From: UBA946 sp031550725
GTDB lineage: Bacteria > Bacillota > Clostridia > Oscillospirales > Ruminococcaceae
Reading direction: 5' to 3'
NCBI GenBank assembly: GCA_031550725.1
Contig: JAVBOH010000009.1
Coordinates: 1-64,000 of the forward strand
DNA: 64,000 nt
Within the stretch, counting starts at the first letter, position 1. Each line of letters opens with the position of its first letter. The position numbers and the translations under genes were made by a program. Shown here in pieces: positions 44,304 to 53,253 of the stretch. The notes beneath the pieces are model-generated. The model searched no databases. It was not told where the DNA came from and was given only the letters and a program-made list of their open reading frames with translations.

Positions 44304-45854
44304 ATGGACTTGAAACTAAACAGAGAAGAGATAACTGCAACAGAGGTGATTTTTGACGGTACACAGGAACAATCAGTAGAGCTTGATTATGTTCTTCCCG
44401 ACTATTACCCTGAAATATTCAAGGTAATAAAATGTATGACAACACCGAGAATATTATCATACAGCGTAAATGGTGATAAGCTTACTTATGAGCTTTCGGT
44501 ATGTATAAAGGTTATGTATTGTGCCGAAGGGCGAAAAGGTATGCAGGTTGTTGACCAGAAGATGACTTATACAAAGACTGTTGACTTAGGCAGAGCTGCA
44601 ATTAACCCAAAGGTTACAATATGCCCAAGAACAGATTATGTTAACTGTCGTGCAGTTAATCAGCGAAGAATTGATTGCAGAGGTGCAATTACAATCAAAA
44701 TCAAGGTAACAGATCTTTGCAAGAAAAATGTTGTGAGCGATGCATACGGTATGGATATTCAGCTTAAGAAAACTCCTGTGACATATCCTATAAATAAGCT
44801 TTATACCACAAAGCGTGTTACTGTAACAGAAGAATTTGATTTAGGTCTATCAAAACCTGCTATTGAAAGTCTGCTTAGAAGTGATGCTATTGTTGCCTCG
44901 GGTGATAAGAAAGTAATTGCAAACAAACTTGTTGCAAAGGGTGAAGTGTATATAAATATGCTTTATACCTGCATGAAAGACAACACTGAGGGTGTTGAGG
45001 CAATGCAGTTTACATTGCCATACTCCCAGATTGTTGACCTAGAGGGTATTGATGAGCGTTTTGATACTTCTGTTGATGCAGAGGTGCTTTCATGCGAAAT
45101 TGAACCTCGTGCTGATATGGATGGCAATACAAAAATTGTTGAATGCACACTTGTTCTGCTAATAGTTTGTCAGGCACACAGAGTATCAACAATTGATTTG
45201 GTAATGGATGAGTATTCAACATCATACAAGAGTGCAAATACAAAATCAGATATCAAGATTGAACTTCCTCCTCAGCAGATAAACATGACAAGTGTGGTTA
45301 AAAGTGCAATGGAATATGCTGACGGCGGACTTGACTGCATTTATGATGTATGGTGCAGTGTTCCATCATTCATAGTAAAGCCTGATACTGAAAATGACAA
45401 GCTTGTTGTCACAGGAAATGTTCTCTTTACAGTTATGGCTCGAAACAATGAGGAAACAACAGTTGTACTCGAAAAGGAAGAGCCATTTACAATTACAATT
45501 CCAGTTGATAACATCACTGAAAACACAACTGCTGACCTTAAAATTCAGCCTGTATCATGTTCATATAACATGGCATCCGATAACACTGTTGAAGCAAAAA
45601 CAGAACTTAAAATCACAGGCACAATGCTCAACTCTATTTTTGTGCCAATTGTAACTGATATCACAGTTAATGAAGATGAGCCTGTTAAACGTGACGGCGA
45701 CTATGCACTTAAGCTTTATTTTGCAGAACAAAATGAGGACTTGTGGGAAATCGCCAAGAAATACGGAACATCAGTCGGTGCTATCATGGATGAAAATGAT
45801 ATTGATAATGATATTATAACAAACGCAGGCATGATCCTTATACCAATTGTGTAA
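44304..45854 (+). CDS. sipL: SipL-type spore coat assembly protein (SPOCS + LysM)
   Basis: 516 residues. Three successive DUF3794/SPOCS-type repeats fill about residues 5-440 (VIFDGTQEQSVELDYVLPDYYPEIFKVI opens the first, shown only in part here), followed by a LysM domain at about 465-516 (LYFAEQNEDLWEIAKKYGTS, then MILIPIV). SipL of Clostridioides difficile binds SpoIVA through LysM and tethers the coat to the forespore. The spoIVA gene follows 24 bases later. No membrane segment. GGAGG precedes the ATG. It should be controlled by sigma-E; no confident sigma-E promoter could be picked out in 44107-44303. Confidence 0.9.
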   Translation: MDLKLNREEITATEVIFDGTQEQSVELDYVLPDYYPEIFKVIKCMTTPRILSYSVNGDKLTYELSVCIKVMYCAEGRKGMQVVDQKMTYTKTVDLGRAAINPKVTICPRTDYVNCRAVNQRRIDCRGAITIKIKVTDLCKKNVVSDAYGMDIQLKKTPVTYPINKLYTTKRVTVTEEFDLGLSKPAIESLLRSDAIVASGDKKVIANKLVAKGEVYINMLYTCMKDNTEGVEAMQFTLPYSQIVDLEGIDERFDTSVDAEVLSCEIEPRADMDGNTKIVECTLVLLIVCQAHRVSTIDLVMDEYSTSYKSANTKSDIKIELPPQQINMTSVVKSAMEYADGGLDCIYDVWCSVPSFIVKPDTENDKLVVTGNVLFTVMARNNEETTVVLEKEEPFTITIPVDNITENTTADLKIQPVSCSYNMASDNTVEAKTELKITGTMLNSIFVPIVTDITVNEDEPVKRDGDYALKLYFAEQNEDLWEIAKKYGTSVGAIMDENDIDNDIITNAGMILIPIV

Positions 45855-45878
45855 ATTAACGTGGAGGTAAAGAATAGT

Positions 45879-47357
45879 ATGGTACATAATGATATTTACA
45901 GTGATATTGCAAAGCGTACAGACGGGGATATTTATATTGGTATTGTAGGACCTGTGCGTTCTGGTAAATCGACATTTATAAAGAAGTTCATGGAAAAGCT
46001 TGTTATTCCGAATATCACAAGTGAGTATAGACGTGAACGTGCGGTTGATGAACTTCCGCAGTCAGCAGCAGGTAAGACCATAATGACAACAGAGCCAAAA
46101 TTTATTCCTGAGGAAGCTGTTGAAGTTACTGTCGGTGATAAAGCTCGATTTAATGTACGCATGATTGACTGTGTTGGCTATATCGTGCCAAGCTCAATCG
46201 GCTATATTGAAAATGAAGCACCAAGAATGGTTATCACACCATGGTTCGAGGATGAAATCCCATTTGCTATGGCTGCTGAAGTAGGTACACAAAAGGTTAT
46301 TCAAGACCATTCAACAATTGGACTTGTTATTACAACTGACGGCACAATCTCCGATATTCCTCGTGAAGAATATGAGGATGCTGAAGAAAGGGTTGTAAGA
46401 GAATTACAGGATATTGATAAGCCTTTTATTGTAATGCTTAACAGTATGTATCCTGAGGCAAAGGAAACAAAGGAGTTAGCAGCACAGCTTTCGGAGAAGT
46501 ATGGCACTCCTGTTATTCCTGTGAATTGCCTTGACCTTGATGAAGATGCGATTACTGATATTTTAAAGCAGGTTTTATATGCATTCCCAATCAAAGAAAT
46601 TAATATCAGTATGCCAAAGTGGATTACAGGTCTTAACAAGGGACACTGGCTGAAATCTGATGTATTCAGTGTTATCCGTGATGCTGCTGATAATATTAAG
46701 TTTGTTCGTGATGTCGATAATGTTTCCGATAAAATCGGGCTTTGCGATAATGTCAATCGCTGCAATATTTCATCTATTGACTTAGGAAAGGGAAGCGCTA
46801 CAATTTGTGTTGACTTACCGAATGACCTTTTCTATAAAATTCTTGGTGAAGAAACAGGTGTTGAAATCCGCAATGAAAGTGACCTTATGCCGCTATTAAA
46901 AGAACTCATGGCTATGAAGAAAGAGTATGCAAAAATACAAAATGCACTTTCCGAAGTTGAAGCAACTGGTTATGGAATTGTTATGCCAACTATCGATGAG
47001 CTTTCGCTTGAAGAACCTGAAATTGTTAAACAGGGTGGAAAATATGGTGTACGCTTAAAAGCATCTGCACCATCTATCCACATGATGAAAGCTGATATTG
47101 TTACAGAAGTCAGTCCAATAGTTGGATCAGAAAAGCAATCAGAAGAACTTGTAATGTACTTGCTTAAAGAGTTTGAGGAAAGTCCTCAGAAAATATGGGA
47201 GTCCAATATTTTTGGCAAGTCCTTGCATGAGCTTGTTAATGAGGGACTTCATAATAAGCTTTATCGTATGCCAGTTGATGCACGTCTTAAATTGCAGGAA
47301 ACAATTGAACGTATTATCAATGAGGGCTGCGGCGGACTTATCTGCTTTATACTTTAA
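45879..47357 (+). CDS. spoIVA: Stage IV sporulation protein A (coat basement ATPase)
   Basis: 492 residues, the standard SpoIVA length. It polymerises on the forespore surface using ATP and forms the base of the spore coat. The Walker A motif is GPVRSGKST (24-32), the switch-like AAGKTIMTTEPKFIPEEAV follows, and the C-terminus ends with GGLICFIL, the hydrophobic tail known to contact the forespore membrane. GGAGG is 11 bases before the ATG at 45879. It forms an operon with sipL, and the two proteins are known to interact. Its presence is strong evidence for an endospore former. Confidence 0.97.
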   Translation: MVHNDIYSDIAKRTDGDIYIGIVGPVRSGKSTFIKKFMEKLVIPNITSEYRRERAVDELPQSAAGKTIMTTEPKFIPEEAVEVTVGDKARFNVRMIDCVGYIVPSSIGYIENEAPRMVITPWFEDEIPFAMAAEVGTQKVIQDHSTIGLVITTDGTISDIPREEYEDAEERVVRELQDIDKPFIVMLNSMYPEAKETKELAAQLSEKYGTPVIPVNCLDLDEDAITDILKQVLYAFPIKEINISMPKWITGLNKGHWLKSDVFSVIRDAADNIKFVRDVDNVSDKIGLCDNVNRCNISSIDLGKGSATICVDLPNDLFYKILGEETGVEIRNESDLMPLLKELMAMKKEYAKIQNALSEVEATGYGIVMPTIDELSLEEPEIVKQGGKYGVRLKASAPSIHMMKADIVTEVSPIVGSEKQSEELVMYLLKEFEESPQKIWESNIFGKSLHELVNEGLHNKLYRMPVDARLKLQETIERIINEGCGGLICFIL

Positions 47358-47362
47358 AATTA

Positions 47363-47402
47363 AATGCGTATCGAATTTTTATTTTCGATACGCATTTTTT
47401 TA
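47363..47402 (+). terminator. Bidirectional terminator after spoIVA
   Basis: AATGCGTATCGAA (47363-47375) pairs exactly with TTCGATACGCATT (47384-47396), followed by more T. It overlaps the end of the convergent XRE gene. Confidence 0.88.
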
Positions 47403-48062
47403 TCTGTATATTATATTGAGTCCTGCTTGTGCATCACCTTGTATGCTGTCACATTCGATATTACATCCAGCATAAGCACCGCCGTTTATATTATCACATT
47501 TTACATCAGTTCCTGCATGAACTCCGCCGTTTACATTATCGCATTGAACACTTGTACCTGCATTAACATTATTATCAACAGTATCACAATTTACATTTGT
47601 ACCTGCATTAACATAACCATGCACAGCATCACAATTTACGGATAATCCTGCATTTATAGTGCCGTTTACATCACCACAGTTTACATTGCAGCCTGCCTCA
47701 ACATTCAATGCATCACCGTCAACAGTAAAAGTAAATTCAGAAAGTTTATTTGTATTTGTAATCAGTTTATGTCCTTTGAAAACAGCACCATGAATGGTAT
47801 CATCATTATCCCACGGTAAACTGCACATGCCAGAATTATTACTCTTTATACTCCTGCCAAATAGTTCATCTATGCCAATATTAAAAATATCAGCAAGCGT
47901 CGGTAATAATAAAATATCAGGCAGGGACTGACCATTTTCCCACTTGCTTACCGCCTGAAATGATATGCATAGCTTGTCTGCCAAAGCCTCTTGTGTTAAC
48001 CCGTTTTCTTTTCTTAACTTAAGAATATTACCTGACAGTACATTTACGTAATTTTCATTCAT
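47400..48062 (-). CDS. XRE regulator fused to a 15-residue cysteine solenoid
   Basis: 220 residues. An XRE helix-turn-helix domain at about 9-68 (LTQEALADKLCISFQAVSKWENG) is followed by a linker and a repeat region from about 116. The repeats are 15 residues long, pattern D-x-V/I-x-G-x-V/A-x-A-G-x-x-V/I-x-C. Cysteine falls at 129, 144, 159, 174, 189 and 204, exactly every 15. The spacing and the alternating small/hydrophobic pattern suggest a beta-solenoid with a ladder of cysteines. No membrane segment. It may sense metal or redox state, or self-assemble; these are guesses. AAAGGTGG precedes the ATG. The promoter carries several TTGAAT boxes, pointing to self-regulation. Confidence 0.85.
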   Translation of the reverse strand: MNENYVNVLSGNILKLRKENGLTQEALADKLCISFQAVSKWENGQSLPDILLLPTLADIFNIGIDELFGRSIKSNNSGMCSLPWDNDDTIHGAVFKGHKLITNTNKLSEFTFTVDGDALNVEAGCNVNCGDVNGTINAGLSVNCDAVHGYVNAGTNVNCDTVDNNVNAGTSVQCDNVNGGVHAGTDVKCDNINGGAYAGCNIECDSIQGDAQAGLNIIYR

Positions 48063-48084
48063 ATGTAAGTTCCACCTTTCTTAT

Positions 48085-48160
48085 TTGAATAAATTATATG
48101 ATAGTTTATTCAATTTATCAATAACCAGTCTGTTGAATTGAATTCAACCAATAGTTGAAT
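48085..48160 (-). promoter_or_regulatory. XRE gene promoter with clustered dyads
   Basis: On the minus strand TTGATA (48116-48121), 17-base spacer, TATAAT (48093-48098). TTGAATAAA (48085-48093) and TTTATTCAA (48105-48113) form a dyad around the -10. A second dyad, GTTGAAT-TGA-ATTCAAC, lies at 48132-48148, and a single GTTGAAT at 48154-48160. Confidence 0.6.
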
Positions 48161-48184
48161 TATAACATATTCTAATAAAAAAAT

Positions 48185-48215
48185 AAAGTAGGGATATAAA
48201 TTTTTACATCCCTAC
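48185..48215 (-). terminator. Terminator of the germination operon
   Basis: GTAGGGAT (48188-48195) pairs with ATCCCTAC (48208-48215); on the minus strand it is followed by TTTATTTTTTT. The stem reaches the gerC stop codon. Confidence 0.8.
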
Positions 48216-49330
48216 CCAATAACCCTGTCATGAATAACAATATCAAGGATACTGTTTTCAAGAAATTCATTAGTATCATTATTATATTCATTAAGATAAT
48301 TAGGACAATATTTCCTTACAAGCTTGTATATATCAAAAATATCACATTTATTATACCATACAGCAGTTGAAAACGCACTAATAATTGTGTCATTAAGGCT
48401 CTCACGCACTGCCTTTTCAATTTGCTTTTTTTCTAATCCATATGGATTTTCGGTAATCTGCATTGAGATGCTTACAGTTGCTTTAATACGCAGACAATCA
48501 TCATAAATATCAGCTTTTTTATATGTTTTAGAATCAACAATAATAACAGTTGCAGTTTTGTCACCAATACTAACTGGAAGTGTGTATCTGTCTTTACCAG
48601 TGAAATTGTCATTCAGTATTTTTACACCCATGACGTCATTTGTTGGTATTTCTGATAATGATACACTTCGAACAGCGATATTATTGGAGATAACATTGCT
48701 GTTCGAGATAAAAGTCAGTCCATCAAAGGTTATATTTTCACCATCCGATTTAACAATTGGCAGTATGCTTGAAATTCCTAAAACAGCTGAATTTTCAGTT
48801 AAAGACATTAAAGAAGTATAAATTGTTTCGCCATGAATTGCAGCAGAATCCATTAACTGCAAAAGATATTCAGCTGAAAAAACACCATCTGTAAGTTTTG
48901 TTGATACAATTTTTGCAGGCTCATCTGAATATACAACAGGACAACCAGGAGAAATATTTGAGTCAAGAAAAATGCTTAACTCTTTAGCCGGAGATTTTAG
49001 GTTATCACTTATTACAAGCAGTTTTATATGACCCAGAAAAAACTGCTTACCCTGCCTTTTTTCAGCATCAGCAATAGCTGAATAAATTGTTGAGCCCTCA
49101 CCATAATGCACATTCATGTTTGCATCCGTTGTATCAGTTTGTCCTCCGCTTATCTTACCGTTGTATGACTGTATGCTGACAACATACATTTCATCAGTTT
49201 TGTCAATACCCATAAGCTGTACAAACAAGCGCTGATTAACCTCCATACCACCGAAACAGCCGCTTAATGACGTCATCAAAAGTATACACAGTGTTATACA
49301 AATTAGTTTTTTATTAATTCTTAGCTTCAT
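48212..49330 (-). CDS. Spore germination lipoprotein, GerC type
   Basis: 372 residues. A signal peptide ends in the lipobox LSGC, with the lipidated cysteine at residue 25, so Lgt would modify it. The remainder has the Ger(x)C layout: VNQRLFVQLMGIDKTDEMYVVSIQ early, HIKLLVISDNL in the first third and the C-terminal domain to DIVIHDRVIG. GerC sits on the outer face of the spore inner membrane as part of the GerA-type receptor. GGAGGAG precedes the ATG and the first codons overlap gerB. Confidence 0.92.
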   Translation of the reverse strand: MKLRINKKLICITLCILLMTSLSGCFGGMEVNQRLFVQLMGIDKTDEMYVVSIQSYNGKISGGQTDTTDANMNVHYGEGSTIYSAIADAEKRQGKQFFLGHIKLLVISDNLKSPAKELSIFLDSNISPGCPVVYSDEPAKIVSTKLTDGVFSAEYLLQLMDSAAIHGETIYTSLMSLTENSAVLGISSILPIVKSDGENITFDGLTFISNSNVISNNIAVRSVSLSEIPTNDVMGVKILNDNFTGKDRYTLPVSIGDKTATVIIVDSKTYKKADIYDDCLRIKATVSISMQITENPYGLEKKQIEKAVRESLNDTIISAFSTAVWYNKCDIFDIYKLVRKYCPNYLNEYNNDTNEFLENSILDIVIHDRVIG

Positions 49331-50390
49331 TATGCTTTCTCCTCCCGAGTATTAAAACAAGAATAAGCGGTATAACTCCTGCAAGCAGAATAACTGCATA
49401 TCCTGAGCAAGTATGCTGATAAAAATCAGAAAAGTTATTATCAGTCATTACAAAAGGTAGTGCAATGCAAAAAACTATTAGCGCCGATGTCGTATTTTTA
49501 AGTTTCATTTTCGGTATAATTTCGCCGAACAGACCACCTATAATGTGTATAAACAAGGTTATCGCTATAACAGATGTCATAGTCCATAAAACCATGAATA
49601 TAGAGTCGGTGCGCTGTAAAAAACGAACTCCTGCATATGAGCCGACTGTTAAAAACGGATAATCTGTCATAACAGCAAAATCACCCAGCACAGTAACTAT
49701 CATAAATGCAACCGCAAGTGATACTAAAAGTTTTGAAACTAGCAAACCATAGGAGCTTTTTTTGAACTTGCCTTTGACATGACGTGCTAAAAATGCAAGT
49801 GCAATAATCTCGCCGTTTCGGGCAAGGTCATCTAAAACTGCCTGATATAAATTTGTTTTATAGCTGTTGTCATAATAGAGGTTAACCATATCAAAATCAT
49901 GGCGTGAGGTTATAACGATAACTATCAGCATTGCGATAAAAACAACAAAAAGTAATACCGATGAACGTGCCAAGCCCTCTATTCCAAGGCTTGCACAGTA
50001 TACACATATAAGCAGAAAAATACCAATCCATATATATTCACTTGCAGTCGGGAAAAATCGTGTGTTTATAAAACGTTCGAAATGAATAACTGCATTTACG
50101 GTATAAAAAATGAAAAATGCAAGGTATAGGACTGCCGTGAAAATGCCAAGAATTTTGTTCTTATCAAGTGCTAGTTCAGTGACACTTTTGTTGGGGTATT
50201 TTTGTCCGAGATAAATCAGCGGTATTATGCTAATCGCTTGAATTATCACCGAAATTATTGTTGCGATAAATTGTGTTGTTGGGGTATAGCCGTTTGCAAC
50301 AAGCGGCACAAATGTCATAAGGGTAAAAATTCTGCATATTAAAAGAAGAATTAATAGCTGTCCCCAGCTTATGATATTTCGTTTTTCCAT
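49314..50390 (-). CDS. Spore germination permease, GerB type
   Basis: 358 residues with ten membrane helices, an APC-superfamily protein like GerAB. SWGQLLILLLICRIFTLMTFVPL is the typical first helix. It is the ligand-sensing subunit in known receptors. GGAGG precedes the ATG. It overlaps gerC downstream, and is separated from gerA upstream by the structured repeat at 50411-50580. Confidence 0.92.
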   Translation of the reverse strand: MEKRNIISWGQLLILLLICRIFTLMTFVPLVANGYTPTTQFIATIISVIIQAISIIPLIYLGQKYPNKSVTELALDKNKILGIFTAVLYLAFFIFYTVNAVIHFERFINTRFFPTASEYIWIGIFLLICVYCASLGIEGLARSSVLLFVVFIAMLIVIVITSRHDFDMVNLYYDNSYKTNLYQAVLDDLARNGEIIALAFLARHVKGKFKKSSYGLLVSKLLVSLAVAFMIVTVLGDFAVMTDYPFLTVGSYAGVRFLQRTDSIFMVLWTMTSVIAITLFIHIIGGLFGEIIPKMKLKNTTSALIVFCIALPFVMTDNNFSDFYQHTCSGYAVILLAGVIPLILVLILGRRKHNEAKN

Positions 50391-50410
50391 TTAATCCTCC
50401 AGTTGTTTTT

Positions 50411-50580
50411 ATACTAATCCCATTTTAAAATGCTTGCATTTTAAAAATTCTTTGCATAGAAAAGAAAACGCCGAAGTCGTTATGGGATGCCATCAATACT
50501 AACCCTGCGTGCGTTTACGCACGACGGCAATACAATTGCCGAATTAAAACAATGCAATTGTTTTAATCAGGGATTAGTAT
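50411..50580 (-). repeat. Structured palindromic element, copy D (divergent)
   Basis: Ends in a perfect 11-bp inverted repeat, ATACTAATCCC (50411-50421) and GGGATTAGTAT (50570-50580). Inside are AAAATGC-TT-GCATTTT, CGTGCG-TTTA-CGCACG, CGGCAAT-ACA-ATTGCCG and ATTAAAACAAT-GC-AATTGTTTTAAT hairpins. The sequence differs from copies A-C, but length, the terminal repeat and the order of hairpins agree. It fills the gap between gerA and gerB; its last base is the first base of the gerA stop codon. Confidence 0.78.
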
Positions 50581-52067
50581 TACATATCCACGCCGTTTAA
50601 TTTTTCGATTGTTGAATTTCCGACAGCCATTCTTCTAAAACCAATTCGTGTCAAAACATCTCGCATTGCTTTTGGTGTGAATGGTGATATCGGTGCTGTT
50701 ACCGGTGCACCATGACTTTCAAGCGAGCATATATTGATTAGCATTGCTGCAGCAAGCAAGGCAATTCCATACAATCCACTGACACCTCCTGCAATAATTG
50801 CTATCATGCGAAGTACAGTTGTAGGTTGATTTAATGATGGAATTACAAAAGATGATGTCACCGAAATTGCACAAACAAGAAGCAGTGGATTTGATATAAT
50901 TCCTGCTGAAACAGCAGCATCACCTATTAATAGTCCGCCGACAAATGATACAACACCACCAACATTTTTAGGAAGCCGTAAACCTGCCTCACGAATTATT
51001 TCAAATGAAAATAGTACGATTAATGCCTCAACAGCAAGCGGTAATGGTGCTAATTCTTCTGCTGCTGCAAGTGTGACTATTAGGGTATGGTTAAAAAGTT
51101 CGGGGTGAAAGGTTATCATTGCAACATAAATTGCAGGAAGAAATATCGCAAGAAAAAAAGCTATATATCTTATCCAACGAATTAGGGTTGTGTAGTATGG
51201 ACGAAAGTTATAATCATCAAGTGTCTGGAAATTTTCAATGAAAAGATAGGGAAGCATAATTGAAAAAGGTGAGCCATCAATTAGAATTCCTATCCTGCCC
51301 TCAAGCAGTTTTGCGCAAAAAACATCGGGACGTTCTGTTGTTGATACACCTGAAAAAAACGACAGTCGTGTATCATTTAAATATGGCTCAATATATCCGG
51401 AACCTAAAATTGATTCCATATCCATGTCTTTCAAGCGGTACTTTATTTTATTGACAAGATGTGCAGGAACACGGTCTGACATATATGTTAGAATTATATC
51501 AACATTGCTTGTTTTTGTAACAGAAAAAAGTTCAAACTTTAGCTTAGGTGATTTTATTCTGCGCCTTACAAGTGACATATTTGTACGAACAACTTCAACA
51601 AATCCCTCATGTGCGCCATAAATATTGCTTTCAGAGGATGAATCATCAATACCTCTTGTAGCAAATCCTTGTACACCAAAGGAAAAAGCGGTGTCAACAC
51701 CATCAATTATAAGCACAGCAAAACCGCACATAAGTCTGCGCATCATATCACCGTAATCCTTTGTCAAACCACGGTCAATTGTCATAAGCATATTTTTATC
51801 AATACGATTAAAAATATCATTTCCTGAAACATCTGATGACATTTTCAATGATAAATCGCTCAGTGGACGCAAAATAAGATTAGTGATAACCTGTGTTGAA
51901 ATCATACCCTCAAAGCACACAAGATTGCATTTTACATTTGCAATATAGAATGGATTTAACAGCAAGTCAGAGCTTTTATCAAGGATATCCTGTATATTTT
52001 TGATATTATCATCTAATGATAATGACAGCGGTACATTCTTATAATTATTGTAATTTAAATTGTTCAT
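50580..52067 (-). CDS. Spore germination receptor, GerA type
   Basis: 495 residues. A hydrophilic N-terminal domain of about 280 residues (NPFYIANVKCNLVCFEGMIS, later DRGLTKDYGDMMRRLMCGFAV) is followed by five or so membrane helices and a short cytoplasmic end. VRTNMSLVRRRIKSPKLKFE and LFSFEIIREAGLRLPKNVGG are GerA-family signatures. GerA assembles with GerB and GerC in the spore inner membrane and releases ions when nutrients bind. GGGAG precedes the ATG at moderate spacing. It is divergent to the DUF421 gene. Confidence 0.94.
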   Translation of the reverse strand: MNNLNYNNYKNVPLSLSLDDNIKNIQDILDKSSDLLLNPFYIANVKCNLVCFEGMISTQVITNLILRPLSDLSLKMSSDVSGNDIFNRIDKNMLMTIDRGLTKDYGDMMRRLMCGFAVLIIDGVDTAFSFGVQGFATRGIDDSSSESNIYGAHEGFVEVVRTNMSLVRRRIKSPKLKFELFSVTKTSNVDIILTYMSDRVPAHLVNKIKYRLKDMDMESILGSGYIEPYLNDTRLSFFSGVSTTERPDVFCAKLLEGRIGILIDGSPFSIMLPYLFIENFQTLDDYNFRPYYTTLIRWIRYIAFFLAIFLPAIYVAMITFHPELFNHTLIVTLAAAEELAPLPLAVEALIVLFSFEIIREAGLRLPKNVGGVVSFVGGLLIGDAAVSAGIISNPLLLVCAISVTSSFVIPSLNQPTTVLRMIAIIAGGVSGLYGIALLAAAMLINICSLESHGAPVTAPISPFTPKAMRDVLTRIGFRRMAVGNSTIEKLNGVDM

Positions 52068-52199
52068 GTATTTTCAACTCCCATTGGCGAAATATATAAT
52101 CATGCTACATTCATTGTACCCATAAAAAGTAAATAAATACGTTGAATAATTTCTTTTTTTATATGCAAGATAATGATATAAAAATAGGGAGATAAATCA

Positions 52200-52877
52200 A
52201 TGGCTATTGTATTTATAAGAGCGATAATTTTATATGTGCTGTTAATTTTTACAGTAAGGCTGATGGGTAAGCATCAGATTGGCGAGTTACAGCCATCAGA
52301 ACTTGCGATAACAATTCTCATATCAAACATAGCTACACTTCCGATTGAGGATTCAAGCATACCGCTTTTTACAGGTATTATTCCAATTCTTACTCTATCC
52401 TGCATTGATGTAATAATGTCATGGGTTGGGGTTAAATCAAGGCGTATCCGAACACTTATGTCAGGAAAACCGATTGTAATAATCAATAATGGCGAGATAG
52501 ACCAGAAAAAGCTTGAAGAAATTCGTTTTACTGTTGATGACTTAGCATCCGCTCTGCGTACACAAGGTATTTTCGACTTTAGTGAAGTACAGCTAGCTAT
52601 GGTTGAAACAACAGGCAGCATCTCAGTTTATCAGAAGTATCAGTATAGAAATGTCACCAATGAGGATATATCAAAAACTAATGAAACATCAATAAATCCA
52701 CCTGAAATAATTATCGAACAAGGCAAAATAATTGATGATTCTGTAAAGAGAATTAGTGTAACAAAGCAATGGATAACTGACACATTAAAAAGTGAAAATA
52801 TCAAGCTTTCAAATGTGTTTATCATGACTGCTGATATTAATATGGAGTATAAAATTATAAAAAAGGAGAGCAAATGA
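52200..52877 (+). CDS. DUF421 membrane protein (YetF/YcaP-like)
   Basis: 225 residues. Three N-terminal membrane helices, then a cytoplasmic domain with the family markers RLMGKHQIGELQPSELAITILISN, MSGKPIVIINNGEIDQKKL and LASALRTQGIFDFSEVQLAMVE. The last 75 residues form a charged tail. In Bacilli, DUF421 proteins such as YetF, YkjA and YrbG have been placed in spores and linked to germination, and here the gene is divergent to gerA and followed by a DUF4363 gene, a pairing seen in other spore formers. TAGGGAG precedes the ATG. Confidence 0.88.
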   Translation: MAIVFIRAIILYVLLIFTVRLMGKHQIGELQPSELAITILISNIATLPIEDSSIPLFTGIIPILTLSCIDVIMSWVGVKSRRIRTLMSGKPIVIINNGEIDQKKLEEIRFTVDDLASALRTQGIFDFSEVQLAMVETTGSISVYQKYQYRNVTNEDISKTNETSINPPEIIIEQGKIIDDSVKRISVTKQWITDTLKSENIKLSNVFIMTADINMEYKIIKKESK

Positions 52878-53251
52878 AACGTGTAGTGCTTGCGGCATCA
52901 ATACTTGTTTTTATTGTCTGTTATTCGATAACTGGTATCTTTATTATAACGAAAAAAAATAACAGACTTGTATATTTAATAGAAAACATACAAGCCTGTT
53001 ATGAAATTGATGATACACAAAATGCTTTATATTATGCCGATTTGCTTGATGATGAATGGAGCAGATATGAGCGTTATATGAGTATGCTTGTTGCGGATGA
53101 ACGCATACAAAATCTGAATATGTCGATAGTAAAAATAAAGCCATATCTTAATGAAGCTAACGATGAGCTTATCGCTGAAATTAAAAATATAGAGCATCAG
53201 ATAAAAATGATGTACCATGCAGAAATTCCTACATGGTACAGTATAATTTAG
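52874..53251 (+). CDS. DUF4363-like small membrane protein
   Basis: 125 residues. One N-terminal membrane helix (about 5-26) and an alpha-helical, Tyr- and Asp-rich domain (YYADLLDDEWSRYERYMSML). Length and pattern match DUF4363 proteins, which are typically next to DUF421 genes in Clostridia. Its ATG overlaps the DUF421 stop (ATGA), so the pair is translated together. It probably acts with DUF421 in the spore membrane. Confidence 0.75.
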   Translation: MKRVVLAASILVFIVCYSITGIFIITKKNNRLVYLIENIQACYEIDDTQNALYYADLLDDEWSRYERYMSMLVADERIQNLNMSIVKIKPYLNEANDELIAEIKNIEHQIKMMYHAEIPTWYSII

Positions 53252-53253
53252 TA

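Noticed and set aside
47364..47645. Plus-strand frame with a repetitive Ile/Thr/Cys product
   Set aside because: It is the antisense of the XRE protein's repeats, starts within the spoIVA terminator and has no ribosome-binding site.
47406..47717. Regular 45-base periodicity resembling a CRISPR or minisatellite array
   Set aside because: The period matches 15 codons of the XRE fusion protein, the units diverge as coding repeats do, and there are no spacers.
52141..52176. Sigma-G promoter before the DUF421 gene (TGAATA then GATAAT)
   Set aside because: Spacing and the -10 match are poor; the evidence is not enough to call a site.
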